Part shown: positions 32,172 to 42,599 of the stretch, one piece after another | Position numbering within the stretch: the stretch's first letter is position 1 | How the letters are laid out: the number at the start of each line of letters is the position of its first letter | NCBI RefSeq assembly: GCF_963678635.1 | Contig: NC_087064.1 | Coordinates: 36,961,716 to 37,025,715 of the forward strand | DNA length: 64,000 nt | Source: Symsagittifera roscoffensis | Lineage: Eukaryota; Xenacoelomorpha; Acoela; Convolutidae | Reading direction: 5' to 3' | Position numbers and translations under genes: made by a program | Notes under the pieces: generated by a model | Told to the model about the DNA's origin: nothing | Database searches by the model: none | The model's input: only the letters and a program-made list of their open reading frames with translations

Positions 32172-35100
32172 CAATTTGACAGCAAAATGGATTGTGCTAA
32201 ACCAGCCTAATTTTTGTAACAATGCTTTGAAAAGTTGTCATATGTTATCTGACTACCATGGTTCATGTACCCCACTTCATAAAAACATGTACCCCACATT
32301 ATCATCTACCGCAGGACAACCTTCCAACAAACCCTCCAATCTACACACAACATACCAAGATGTAATCTCTAAGTTTTAGTTTTTTATCAACCAAACATCA
32401 AAGTTTTTTTGATACAACCCTTACATATTACTCCTGCATGTTTTGATCTTGTTTTCAGGAGTTAGCATGCTGAAGTACAGATTGTAGTGACTGAAACTTG
32501 TTATAGGATTGTCATTGAGCAAGTACTGCAGCCCTAAAACGTCTGAGCCGCAGTCCAATCAAAAAGACAAGAGAAATTGCAGACTCTAATGAAAAACTTT
32601 TGGGACAATTTGAAAAACTTGATAACACATAAGATTAACACAAACATGTGATTTTTTACTGAAATCATTCGATCAGTCAGTAATGACCACATTTATCAAA
32701 AAATTTTGCTTCGATTTTTTTCCGTTTCGCTATTTCTTCTTTCATGTAAATAAAAAACCAGCCAACTTTATTCGTAATTTTAATTACATTTGAGTTTTTT
32801 GAAGATGTTGGGTGCTTATCTGCTTACAGTAGAAAAACTTTTGTAATTTGTTTGCGCAGTTGTTCTGCTGACACTGCTCCAATCTACACACAACATACCA
32901 AGATGTAATCTCTAAGTTTTAGTTTTTTATCAACCAAACATCAAAGTTTTTTTGTTACAACCCTTACATATTACTCTTGCATGTTTTGATCTTGTTTTCA
33001 GGAGTTAGCATGCTGAAGTACAGATCGTAGTGACTGAAATTTGTTATCGGATTGTCATTGAGCAAGTACTGCAGCCCTAAAACGTCTGAGCCGCAGTCCA
33101 ATCAAAAAGACAAGAGAATTGCAGACTCTAATGAAAAACTTTTGGGACAATTTGAAAAACTTGATAACACATAAGATTAACACAAACATGTGATTTCTTA
33201 CTGAAATCATTCGATCAGTTTAATTTCTTATTTAAAGGTATATGTTGTGCAAGTGACGCACCAAAATGTTAATTTCTTATTTAAAAAAAACAATTTGACA
33301 GCAAAATGGATTGTGCTAAACCAGCCTAATTTTTGTAACAATGCTTTGAAAAGTTTTCATATGTTATCTGACTACCATGGTTCGCTTGTATGGAGATTGC
33401 ACAGAACGGCATCATAAAAACATGTACCCCCACTTTATCATCTACCGCAGGACAACGATCCAACAAACCCTCCAATCTACACTTTATCATCTACCGCAGG
33501 ACAACCTTCCAACAAATTCTCCAATCTACACACAACATACCAAGATGTAATCTCTAAGTTTTAGTTTTTTATCAACCAAACATCAAAGTTTTTTTGATAC
33601 AACCCTTACATATTACTCCTGCATGTTTTGATCTTGTTTTCAGGAGTTAGCATGCTGAAGTACAGATCGTAGTGACTGAAACTTGTTATAGGATTGTCAT
33701 TGAGCAAGTACTGCAGCCCTAAAACGTCTGAGCCGCAGTCCAATCAAAAAGACAAGAGAAATTGCAGACTCTAATGAAAAACTTTTGGGACAATTTGAAA
33801 AACTTGATAACACATAAGATTAACACAAACATGTGATTTTTTACTGAAATCATTCGATCAGTCAGTAATGACCACATTTATCAAAAAATTTTGCTTCAAT
33901 TTTTTTCCGTTTCGCTATTTCTTCTTTCATTTAAATAAAAAACCAGCCAATTTTATTCGTAATTTTAATTACATTTGAGTTTTTTGAAGATGTTGGGTGC
34001 TTATCTGCTTACAGTAGAAAAACTTTTATAATTTGTTTGCGCAGTTGTTCTGCTGACACTCGCCCTAGGTCTAACCACATCAGTTGGCAAATCTGATTGA
34101 TAAAACGCATTGTCATATGTGCACACGACATCTCCGGAAGAAGGCCTTTGGTGCGTCACTTGCAAAACATATACTTAAAATGACAACTGTCTTCTACATC
34201 GTCTTTGATTAATTCTGATTCCTTTTTTCACCTAGTGAAAAGTTTTAGCGATATTAAAACTGAATGACCCTATTATTGATCGATGATCCTTGACAACCCA
34301 TCAGCATTGGCTCCTTTTGTACCTGGTAAAAGGTAGTTTGTAAATCAAATAAAGCTCCAGCATCCGGGACAACATGACAACAAAGCATGGTGATCAATAA
34401 GGATCTTAAGTTTTTGAGTTTTTGGCTAAGGAGGTATTCTTATCTGCTTACAGTAGAAAAAATTTTGTATTTGTTTGCGCAGTTGTTCTGCTGACACTGC
34501 TCCAATCTACACACAACATACCAAGATGTAATCTCTAAGTTTTAGTTTTTTATCAACCAAACATCAAAGTTTTTTTGATACAACCCTTACATATTACTCT
34601 TGCATGTTGACACTGCTCCAATCTACACACAACATACCAAGATGTAATCTCTAAGTTTTAGTTTTTTATCAACCAAACATCAAAGTTTTTTGATACAACC
34701 CTTACATATTACTCTTGCATGTTTTGATCTTGTTTTCAGGAGTTATCATGCTGAAGTACAGATCGTAGTGACTGAAATTTGTTATAGGATTGTCATTGAG
34801 CAAGTACTGCAGCCCTAAAACGTCTGAGCCGCAGTCCAATCAAAAAGACAAGAGAATTGCAGACTCTAATGAAAAACTTTTGGGACAATTTGAAAAACTT
34901 GATAACACATAAGATTAATACAAACATGTGATTTCTTACTGAAATCATTCGATCAGTTTAATTTCTTATTTAAAGTTTTATGTTGTGCAAGTGACGCACC
35001 AAAATTTTAATTTTTTATTAAAAAAAAACAATTTGACAGCAAAATGGATTGTGCTAAACCAGCCTAATTTTTGTAACAATGCTTTGAAAAGTTTTCATAT

Positions 35101-36130
35101 GTTATCTGACTACCATGGTTCGCTTGTATGGAGATTGCACAGAACGGCATCATAAAAACATGTACCCCACTTTATCATCTACCGCAGGACAACCTTCCAA
35201 CAAACCCTCCAATCTACACACAACATACCAAGATGTAATCTCTAAGTTTTAGTTTTTTATCAACCAAACATCAAAGTTTTTTTGATACAACCCTTACATA
35301 TTACTCCTGCATGTTTTGATCTTGTTTTCAGGAGTTAGCATGCTGAAGTACAGATCGTAGTGACTGAAACTTGTTATAGGATTTTCATTGAGCAAGTACT
35401 GCAGCCCTAAAACGTCTGAGCCGCAGTCCAATCAAAAAGACAAGAGAAATTGCAGACTCTAATGAAAAACTTTTGGGACAATTTGAAAAACTTGATAACA
35501 CATAAGATTAACACAAACATGTGATTTTTTACTGAAATCATTCGATCAGTCAGTAATGACCACATTTATCAAAAAATTTTGCTTCGATTTTTTTCCGTTT
35601 CGCTATTTCTTCTTTCATGTAAATAAAAAACCAGCCAACTTTATTCGTAATTTTAATTCTATTTGAGTTTTTTAAAGATGTTTGGTGCTTATCTGCTTAC
35701 AGTAGAAAAACTTTTGTAATTTGTTTGCGCAGTTGTTCTGCTGACACTCGCCCTAGATCTAACCACATCAGTTGGCAAATCTGATTGATAAAACGCATTG
35801 TCATATATGCACACGACACCTCCGGAAGAAGGCCTTTGGTGCTTCACTTGCAAAACATATACTTAAAATGACAACTGTCTTCTACATCGTCTTTGATTAA
35901 TTCTGATTCATTAATCCTAGTAAAAAGTTGTAGCGATATTAAAACTGAATGACTCTATTATTGATCGATGATCCTTGATAACCCATCAGCATTGGCTCTT
36001 TTTGTACCTGGTAAATAGGTAGTTTGTGAATCAAATAAAGCTCCAGAATCCGGAACAACTCCAGCATCCGGGACAACATGACAACAAAGCATGGTGATCA
36101 ATAAGGATCTTAGGTTTTTGAGTTTTTGGC
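32172..36130. repeat. Irregular tandem array of block S
   Basis: The block landmark ctccaatctacacacaacat starts at 32334, 32877, 33519, 34500, 34616 and 35207, and the landmark ggagtta.catgctgaagta follows most copies. Copies differ in length: some are full (about 1.6 kb, including the ctgacactcgccctag region and a tail to ggctaaggaggtattc), others are truncated. In three places the join is ctgacactgctccaatctac, which fuses two distant parts of the block. The array lies at the end of unit 3 and probably arose by repeated unequal exchange or rolling replication of a rearranged copy. No gene is seen. Confidence 0.82.
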
Positions 36131-36480
36131 TAAGGAGGTATTCTTTAAAAAGCAGTGTTAAAAATACTGCAGCTAGATTTCCGATTTTTGTCGTGGAATA
36201 CTTTTTTTTAGTTACGCTGAAATTTCTTTTAACACTTTCTGCATAGTATTTCTACAATTTCAGTTCTTTCGCGATGCAAACAACAACACGAATGGTGCAA
36301 TACTTCCCCGGTGCGTCGAAAATGACTGCGTTCTGAACTACGGAAGTCTCCACTCTTGTTTATTTTGCGGCTCTTTTATGAGTGGAGACTTCTGCAAACG
36401 AATTTGGAGATCATCCTTTAAAGAATTGACGAGCGTGTGGCCCTGATGATGGTCCTTGAAAAGGTGGTGACCTGAAAAGG
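36070..36480. repeat. Block T copy, diverged, at the end of the S array
   Basis: Ordered similarity to 26776-27111 (see that entry). It includes an internal inverted pair gagtggagacttctgc / ctccactctt around 36350-36390. Beyond it, ggtaattataattgatatgtgacatt near 36503 resembles ccgtaattaagattagcatg near 27162, so the following DNA may be an old copy of the PLE1 3' flank. Confidence 0.55.
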
Positions 36481-36514
36481 CATATCGAAAAGGTTTTGAT
36501 TTCGGTAATTATAA

Positions 36515-36904
36515 TTGATATGTGACATTGTTGAAGGAAAAGAGCAGTTCCTTGGATTCAGTGAAACGTCAAAAAGATGGTTGCTTAGAGATTTAACGCT
36601 GTTTCAATTTCTGGCATTGATTGATTGGTGTCCATCAAGTAATGAACTAAAACCGTTGTTTTCTTTTTCCCTTGTTTCAATCTCGACAGTAACGCACAAA
36701 TGGACCGTTAAGGAAGTCTGTAAGGACGCAATTGCCTATTCTTTGGGAGAATCTCAATTTGTTTATTCGATTTTAAACTCAGAGGTTGCGAGCAACCAAC
36801 AAGTATTTGATCAACAGATATCTTACAAAACATTGACTCTCTTCGATCTACAAGTTTGTCGAGGAATAACACCCTGCAAACGGCTTCCAAAAGGACGACG
36901 CTGA
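36515..36904 (+). other. Open frame of 129 codons, unidentified
   Basis: The frame runs from MICDIVEGKEQFLGFSETSK to CKRLPKGRR. It has no signal peptide, no clear membrane segment and no motif I know. It sits just after the repeat array, in DNA that partly resembles the PLE1 3' flank. It is among the longest unidentified frames in the window, but the window is large and such a length can occur by chance. Confidence 0.25.
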
Positions 36905-37670
36905 AGACTTAATTTAGGGGTTTTTTGCAAGCAAAAAACCGATTGCAAATGAGAAGAGTGTAGAAGCGATTCCGATAAAAGATCAGATTTGTCTTTTCGC
37001 AGAATTTACTGTGTTTATCACGCAGACCTTCCAAGAAAATCTGAGAAACTAAATTATTTTTAAAATCATCCTTCACCTTAAGCTACGCTTTTTCTCAAAT
37101 GCGCTTCAGATTCTTGAAAAATGAGGTTGGTATCTCAATTTTCTTTATCTTAAAAACTCTGCTTTATAGAATCTCGCAAATACCAGTTGTCTCTAGATAA
37201 GTTTCTCGATGTTATTATATGTCCGTTTTAGTCCGTCTTGTTTTTATCATCCAATGAAAGTTAAAATCAATTGCGCGTCCCCTCATTAAAAGAATTATTT
37301 GGCTTGTCATAATGAGTTATGACCTATTGGTTATACTCAAAGAGTAATTTCAGATAAGGTACACCGTCAGTGCTCGTCACGCTATCTTATTTTCGGCCGG
37401 ATACATTCGTGCCACTTCTTAGTCTAATACCGATCTTAATCTTACTCTTATATCTGCTAGTCTCAATAGATCTAGTGTATACTGGTTTATGCGAGTTAGT
37501 TCTTGGAGTTTATCCAGAAGGAGAATAACTGTATTCAAAGTTTTAATCAAATTGTTCTGGTGCTAAAACTACAAGAATCTTCAGCACTTACAAAAAAGTG
37601 TCAATGTTAGAGATGGAATATGATTGGTTAGTTAGTAACATTTTATAGTGATAATTTAACAATAATATAA
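36905..37670. other. AT-rich stretch with a short perfect hairpin
   Basis: At 36919-36940 GGTTTTTTGC-AA-GCAAAAAACC forms a 10-bp hairpin with a two-base loop. No coding similarity was found elsewhere in the stretch. Confidence 0.5.
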
Positions 37671-37803
37671 TTGGTTTAGAAATACTAGTTTAGAACTGTT
37701 TCGATTAACTGAGCACCTGAAAGATCAGTGTGAGAAAATGTCTTATCACTAAAACGAGTAAACTGATTGGTAGCAAGACTTCGCTGTCTGTATCATTGAT
37801 CGA
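37671..37803 (+). repeat. Direct repeat copy 1 of a 133-bp sequence
   Basis: Begins ttggtttagaaatactagtt and ends tcattgatcga; it is nearly identical to 38191-38323, 520 bases to the right. Confidence 0.9.
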
Positions 37804-38190
37804 TAATTTAAACTATTGTTCCACTTTTTGTTTAAAAAAAATCGTTTGATTTCTTATAAAATTTTGATTTCTTATAAAATTTTGTTTTTTTTCCAAAAAT
37901 TTCCGAGTCCAAAAATCCCTAATTTTTTTCAGTCCTTGAATTCAAAGATTTCTTACATCTGAGACAGATTTTTTAGAGAGATCACATTTTTCAATTGTTT
38001 TTCTTGGAAAAACGGTTAGTTTGATTACCTGATCGAATCTGATCAAATATAGGAAGGTTTTCAAGCGCATGGTTTTTGCAAGTATGTCGAATCATAATTT
38101 ACTCAGTAGAACCTTTGTGCGAATCGCTTTTTTAAAACAGAAAAAACAATTACAATTTTTCATTCTTAATTTTTTAAAACATGGCTTTGT

Positions 38191-38323
38191 TTGGTTTATA
38201 AATACTAGTTTAGAATTGGTTCCATTAGCTGAGCACCTGAAAGATCAGTGTGAGATAATGTCTTATCACTAAAACGAATAAATTGATTGGTAGCAAGACT
38301 TCGCTGTCTGTATCATTGATCGA
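38191..38323 (+). repeat. Direct repeat copy 2, left arm of an inverted repeat
   Basis: Second copy of the 133-bp sequence. Its right part is also mirrored at 38376-38452. Between the arms lies a threefold tandem of the 13-mer aagtaaattctca (38331-38367). Confidence 0.9.
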
Positions 38324-38375
38324 AAGTACAAGTAAATTCTCAAAGTAAATTCTCAAAGTAAATTCTCTAACATTA

Positions 38376-38452
38376 TCGATCAATGATACAGACAGCGAAA
38401 TCTTGCTACCAATCAGTTTACTCGTTTTAGTGATAAAACATTCTCTCACACT
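38376..38452 (-). repeat. Inverted copy of the 133-bp repeat, right arm
   Basis: 77 bases from tcgatcaatgatacagacag to ctctcacact are the reverse complement of about 38245-38323 with a handful of mismatches. A transcript through the region would form a long stem with a loop of roughly 52 bases. Confidence 0.88.
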
Positions 38453-39192
38453 AAGTTAAATGTTTTCTCATTTTTACCAAAGTAGCTGACAACCAGTACC
38501 TACAACTAAAACGTTAGTCAGTTGGCATTTTGAGACCGGATATAATTGAAATTTGAGAGAGGCAACTTTTTTCATGTTATAGAGAAATTTGTTTGCTTGA
38601 TTTTGTTTCGTCGTTGCACAATAACTTGAACTTGTCAAGAAAAAGTAGGAAAATCCAGGTCACCCAATTAATAAATTTTGTGATTCGAAATATTTTTGAT
38701 CCTCACTGATTCATAAAATTTCAACATAAATCAAATTAACAATTCAAGTAAGCTACACCAAGTAAGAATGGGTTAGCGAACAGGGGTGTTTTTTGGAACC
38801 CACGTCGAGTTGAACAAAACGCACTAAGCAAACACTAAGCGGTTCAAATTGTAGTTTATTGCAACTATTTTGCCTTCAATTTAGAATCCATTCTAAATTC
38901 TATATCGTTTCTCAATGCTTCGAATTATTAAAATCCTCCTCTTTTGTATTAGCGAGCATCGGTCCGAACTTTACGAGCGGTTGGGTGTGGCTTTGGGAGA
39001 TGGACCAAAGATTTTGGAAACGGGCGATCTTGTCTTTTCCGTAGTTTGCTGACGTTAAGCGCTCTAGTTGGTAGTATCTTTCAGTACTTTTCAAATCAAC
39101 TATCCGCAGTAGATCTTCTGTTTTCAAAGAAGACTTGAAATCACCATGCTACCTGAATTTTATGTTGAGTAACCGGACGTGTTTATTTCATC
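38453..39192. other. AT-rich stretch without recognisable gene
   Basis: A minus frame (39127-38912) reads MKTEDLLRIVDLKSTERYYQ and looks protein-like in composition, but I can tie it to no family. Confidence 0.35.
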
Positions 39193-39642
39193 ATGGCTGC
39201 CAAATCGCGTAAGACTGCGAATGAGCATATCGTTGGACGGGGAAATTCGGAACGAAAAGGTTCTCCTGTGGTGACTTAAAAGATAATAGGGCAAAAACGC
39301 TCCAGGATTCGGGGATCGTCAGAAACGAAATTGAGCTGACAAGCGATCAGGCAAAATTTTTAAAGGCGTCTGGTATTAATCAAAACTGTGTTGGCCGTTT
39401 TTCTTGGCACGAAGATTGTAGAGAATCGGATGTGTTTGATGTGTTCAGATGCGCATTATTTACTCCCATCCTCGACTTTGAATGGGTTGATGAGTTGGTT
39501 TATTCTTCGACTAATTTTTTTGTGAGCGGATGACAAAGGATCTCCTGCACTCTAATTTTTCATGTCATGAGGACGTTTTGTTCAGCTCCTCCAAATATGG
39601 GGCAACCAACCGACCAAATAGCAGTAAATTTCCCCGCCGATA
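39193..39642 (+). pseudogene. Possible broken small gene, unidentified
   Basis: Three plus-strand frames follow one another. ATG at 39193 (after tc, before gct) gives MAAKSRKTANEHIVGRGN and stops at about 39280. An overlapping frame without its own ATG is open from 39225 to 39533 (about 102 codons, including NEIELTSDQAKFLKASGINQ and FSWHEDCRESDVFDVF). An ATG overlapping that stop (39531) gives 37 codons beginning MTKDLLHSNFSCHEDVLF. The amino-acid make-up (charged, Trp/Cys-containing) is more protein-like than its surroundings, suggesting one gene with frameshifts. No domain is recognised, and chance is a real alternative. Confidence 0.28.
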
Positions 39643-42599
39643 AAAACAGCACTGGATAGCCATTGCACAAGAGCCAATTCATCCTGATTTGCGTGAGTCC
39701 GTGAAAAAGTAAAACACACAATTCAGCGTTTCTCGCAAGATCAACAAAAAGGAACACAAAATGTCGACTCCAAAATAACTGACTTCACAGCGCCACTAGC
39801 CGGAACCTAAGCGCTCAACTGCAAGTTCGAACATTTCTGCTCATCATTTTGACTTTCGCTTTCAAAAGCATAAGCTCTCCGCTTCGGAACAGAGATAGTC
39901 AACCCATTGAATTTCTTGTTTAAGTTGAAAAAAAAAGAAAAAAAAAGTATTAGTCGGTGATAGCTATCGAATCTGACGATATACGGCTTGGTTTTCTGAC
40001 CTGTGTTTTCCTACAGCCAACTGCTTGAAATCAACTATGATTGACTCTAAATGCCGGGTTTGCACATTTCAAAAAAATTCTAGTGACTCGTTCTGCTGGA
40101 TCGATAATCTGGTTTATGAAGTGTCTGTAGTTAGGTGGAATTCTCGTCAAAATTTTGGCAAGCTTTAACCTTTCAATGAAAGAACGAACTCTGCGGGAGA
40201 CATTCAAACCATTTGTTAGAAGGTAGACCCAAAATTTTTTCAAAATTTTTCAAATTACCCTATTTGGTTTGTAAGGATAAACAGAAAGGTTCAAGAAAAA
40301 AGGAAAATTCATCCAAATTCGTACCAACAAACTTTAAAAAGGGTAAATTCTCCAAAAAAATTGCAAACCGTTTAAAATTTTTGTTTTTAAAAAAATTGGT
40401 ATTTTATATAGTAAAAACGACCTTTTTTGTCTATCAAACAAAAATAATTATACAATGTTTTGGAGAAAATACCCTTTTTAAAGTTTGTTGGGCTACGTAA
40501 GGGGCTCTCTTTGATATAATTAAATCTGTGATCGACTGGGTGTTTTGGCGTAATTTTTGATTAACTAAGAACAGCCAAAATGACCCATTTTTGGGGTAAA
40601 ATTTTGGGCCCGAAATTCGCAAAACAAATTACACCAAATTAATTCTGCTAAACTTTTAAGCAGTTTTGTCTTCATAAGTTTTCAGTTTAACTGAACCCAT
40701 TTTGAGAAAAACGGGTTTTAAATTTCAAGTTTAACGCGTTTTGTCCGGTTAATTTAAATCAGCACTGTAGTTTGCACCCAAAGAGTTGGCGCAACAAGAT
40801 TTTACGAGAGCAATAAGCAAGTTAAACTGGGTTCATGGAATGACAAAATTTGTAACTTGCTGCGATTTGGCGGGTCAATAGGTTTCAAAAATGGAGGGCC
40901 TTTTACTAAACTAAGACGCATGGCTCGAGGTTTTTGCGAAGGAAACTTTCACAGCGCTATGCAACAAGACGTTATTTGTTTTTTAGTTACTAGGCTTTCT
41001 GCTTTTGCGGACTCTAGTTCACGTTTCCGAAACAGCTTGCTTCGAGCAGCCACCTAGGCCCCGTTGACTTGTAGTCTTTTCTTTAAACACGGCACAAGTC
41101 AGCAACAGATGTTTACATTTGAACTGCAGGCAGGGAGTACATGGAGGCTTATCAACTTTGGAGGCAGCAGCAAAAAATATTTGTGAGTGGTTTAGGGAAA
41201 CAGCTGTATGGTTTCCCTAAACCATACAAACAGCTTTAGCTCTGTCAAACACGCTTAAAATTCTTTGCATCAATTTTGTCGCGAAACCTGTCCCTGAAGT
41301 CTAAAACTTCTTCAAGGTTGTTTGGCTGTTTCCAATTTCTTGTCGCAGAGTGGAGAGACCAGAACTCTTTCTTTTTTATGAACCAATTTAGAATTTTTGT
41401 CAGTTTTCAAAACACCTGAAGTGTACTGTAAATCTAAGTAATAGTCTGGCAGTTTTAAAACGGAAGCTAGGTTGAATCTAATTGAAACGAATGGTGGTCT
41501 CTGAAGCATGAACTTTCAGCAAAGGAAACTTTGCAATCTTTTCTAGATGAGCATCCACAAGTGCTTACGGCTGTCTGAATTGCTTTTCGAGATTTTTCAA
41601 AGTGTCTTTTTACAACGTTTCGTTGTATGTCAATTCAGCAATTGTGTTTTTGCTTCTCCTTTTGTCAATTTGACGTCATGAATTTTGAATATCTTGCTCT
41701 ATTGAACTGACAAAACGATCAAGGCCACTGAAACGGATTACAGTTGAAGAAGACAGTTCCCCTCAAGCAATGTAGTTTTGTGGCTTACGGTCAAGTTTTC
41801 AGTTAGATTTTAACTATTGACTGGTTGTTTTGCCGAAATAGAGGAATGGGAATGCCTGTTTTTGCTTAAAATTTTGAGGCGCTATTTGGGATTATCAACA
41901 AAATTTTTTGTTTCTCCGCTAGAGAGCTCATATACAGAATTGATAGTTTTTCTATAATATATGGAAGAGAGACCGTGAATGTTAAAAGAATAATAGAAGT
42001 GACGTTAGTTTCGAAACGACTGGCAAGCACAATTTAATGAAGTCTTGGGAAACGGTATTTAGTGAGAAGTTGGCATTGGGCTCGTAGAGAAGTTAAAATG
42101 ATGGAACCTACTGTGAAGCAATGGGTCATTGCAGCAAAATTTGATCAAAAGTAGCTGTGCGTGTGACTTGTATGTACTATTTAATAATGGGTGTAGCAAG
42201 CCGGCACGCATATTAATTCCATGAAAACGTTAATTTTCTTCAAGTTTTTTCTATTTTTTTAAATAAAGCTGGCTTCTGAGTGCCTTAAACTTGTGGCAAA
42301 GGCAAGACTGTATTTTCAGCTGAAAATGTGTGTTCACCAAAATTTACTTTCTCTTTTTTATTGGTTCACATGCAAGCCTAGAGTTTTCAGTAGTATGATT
42401 CAGATATTTAGCTTCCTTGATGCTGTATTGGAATTTTTTGTCTGATGCTCAGTTTTCTTACTTTTGCAAAAAAAATCTGATAGTGAGAAATAATTTAGGA
42501 TTGAAAAAAAATTTGTTGCTTGTTTTCGTTGATAATAGGTGCTAAGTTTTGAAATAAGTGTGAATACTGGGACCTGTTCTATAATTTTGTTAAAACTTT
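39643..42599. other. Gene-poor AT-rich region
   Basis: Short frames only (up to 95 codons). A perfect 14-bp inverted repeat TGGTTTAGGGAAAC...GTTTCCCTAAACCA with a 9-base loop lies at 41188-41224. A short inverted match ccctttttaaagtttgttgg / accaacaaactttaaaaagg links 40321-40343 and 40471-40490, so about 170 bases here could fold back. Nothing else is supported. Confidence 0.45.

Larger units (their letters stand above)
27112..32565. repeat. Composite PLE unit 3
   Basis: Third young copy. It begins gcagatctcactttgttaag (27113) as in unit 1 and carries the same PLE1 3' flank, decayed PHD, hammerhead-like motif, PLE1, small frame, PLE2 and block S. Relative to unit 1 it lacks about 1.28 kb of PLE1 (junction near 28957) and has gained about 290 bases (29443-29733). 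It leads into the S array. Confidence 0.85.

Noticed and set aside
32172-36130. Possible CRISPR-like or phage-like repeat array
   Set aside because: Units are hundreds of bases long, unequal, and without short unique spacers; this is a eukaryotic tandem duplication.
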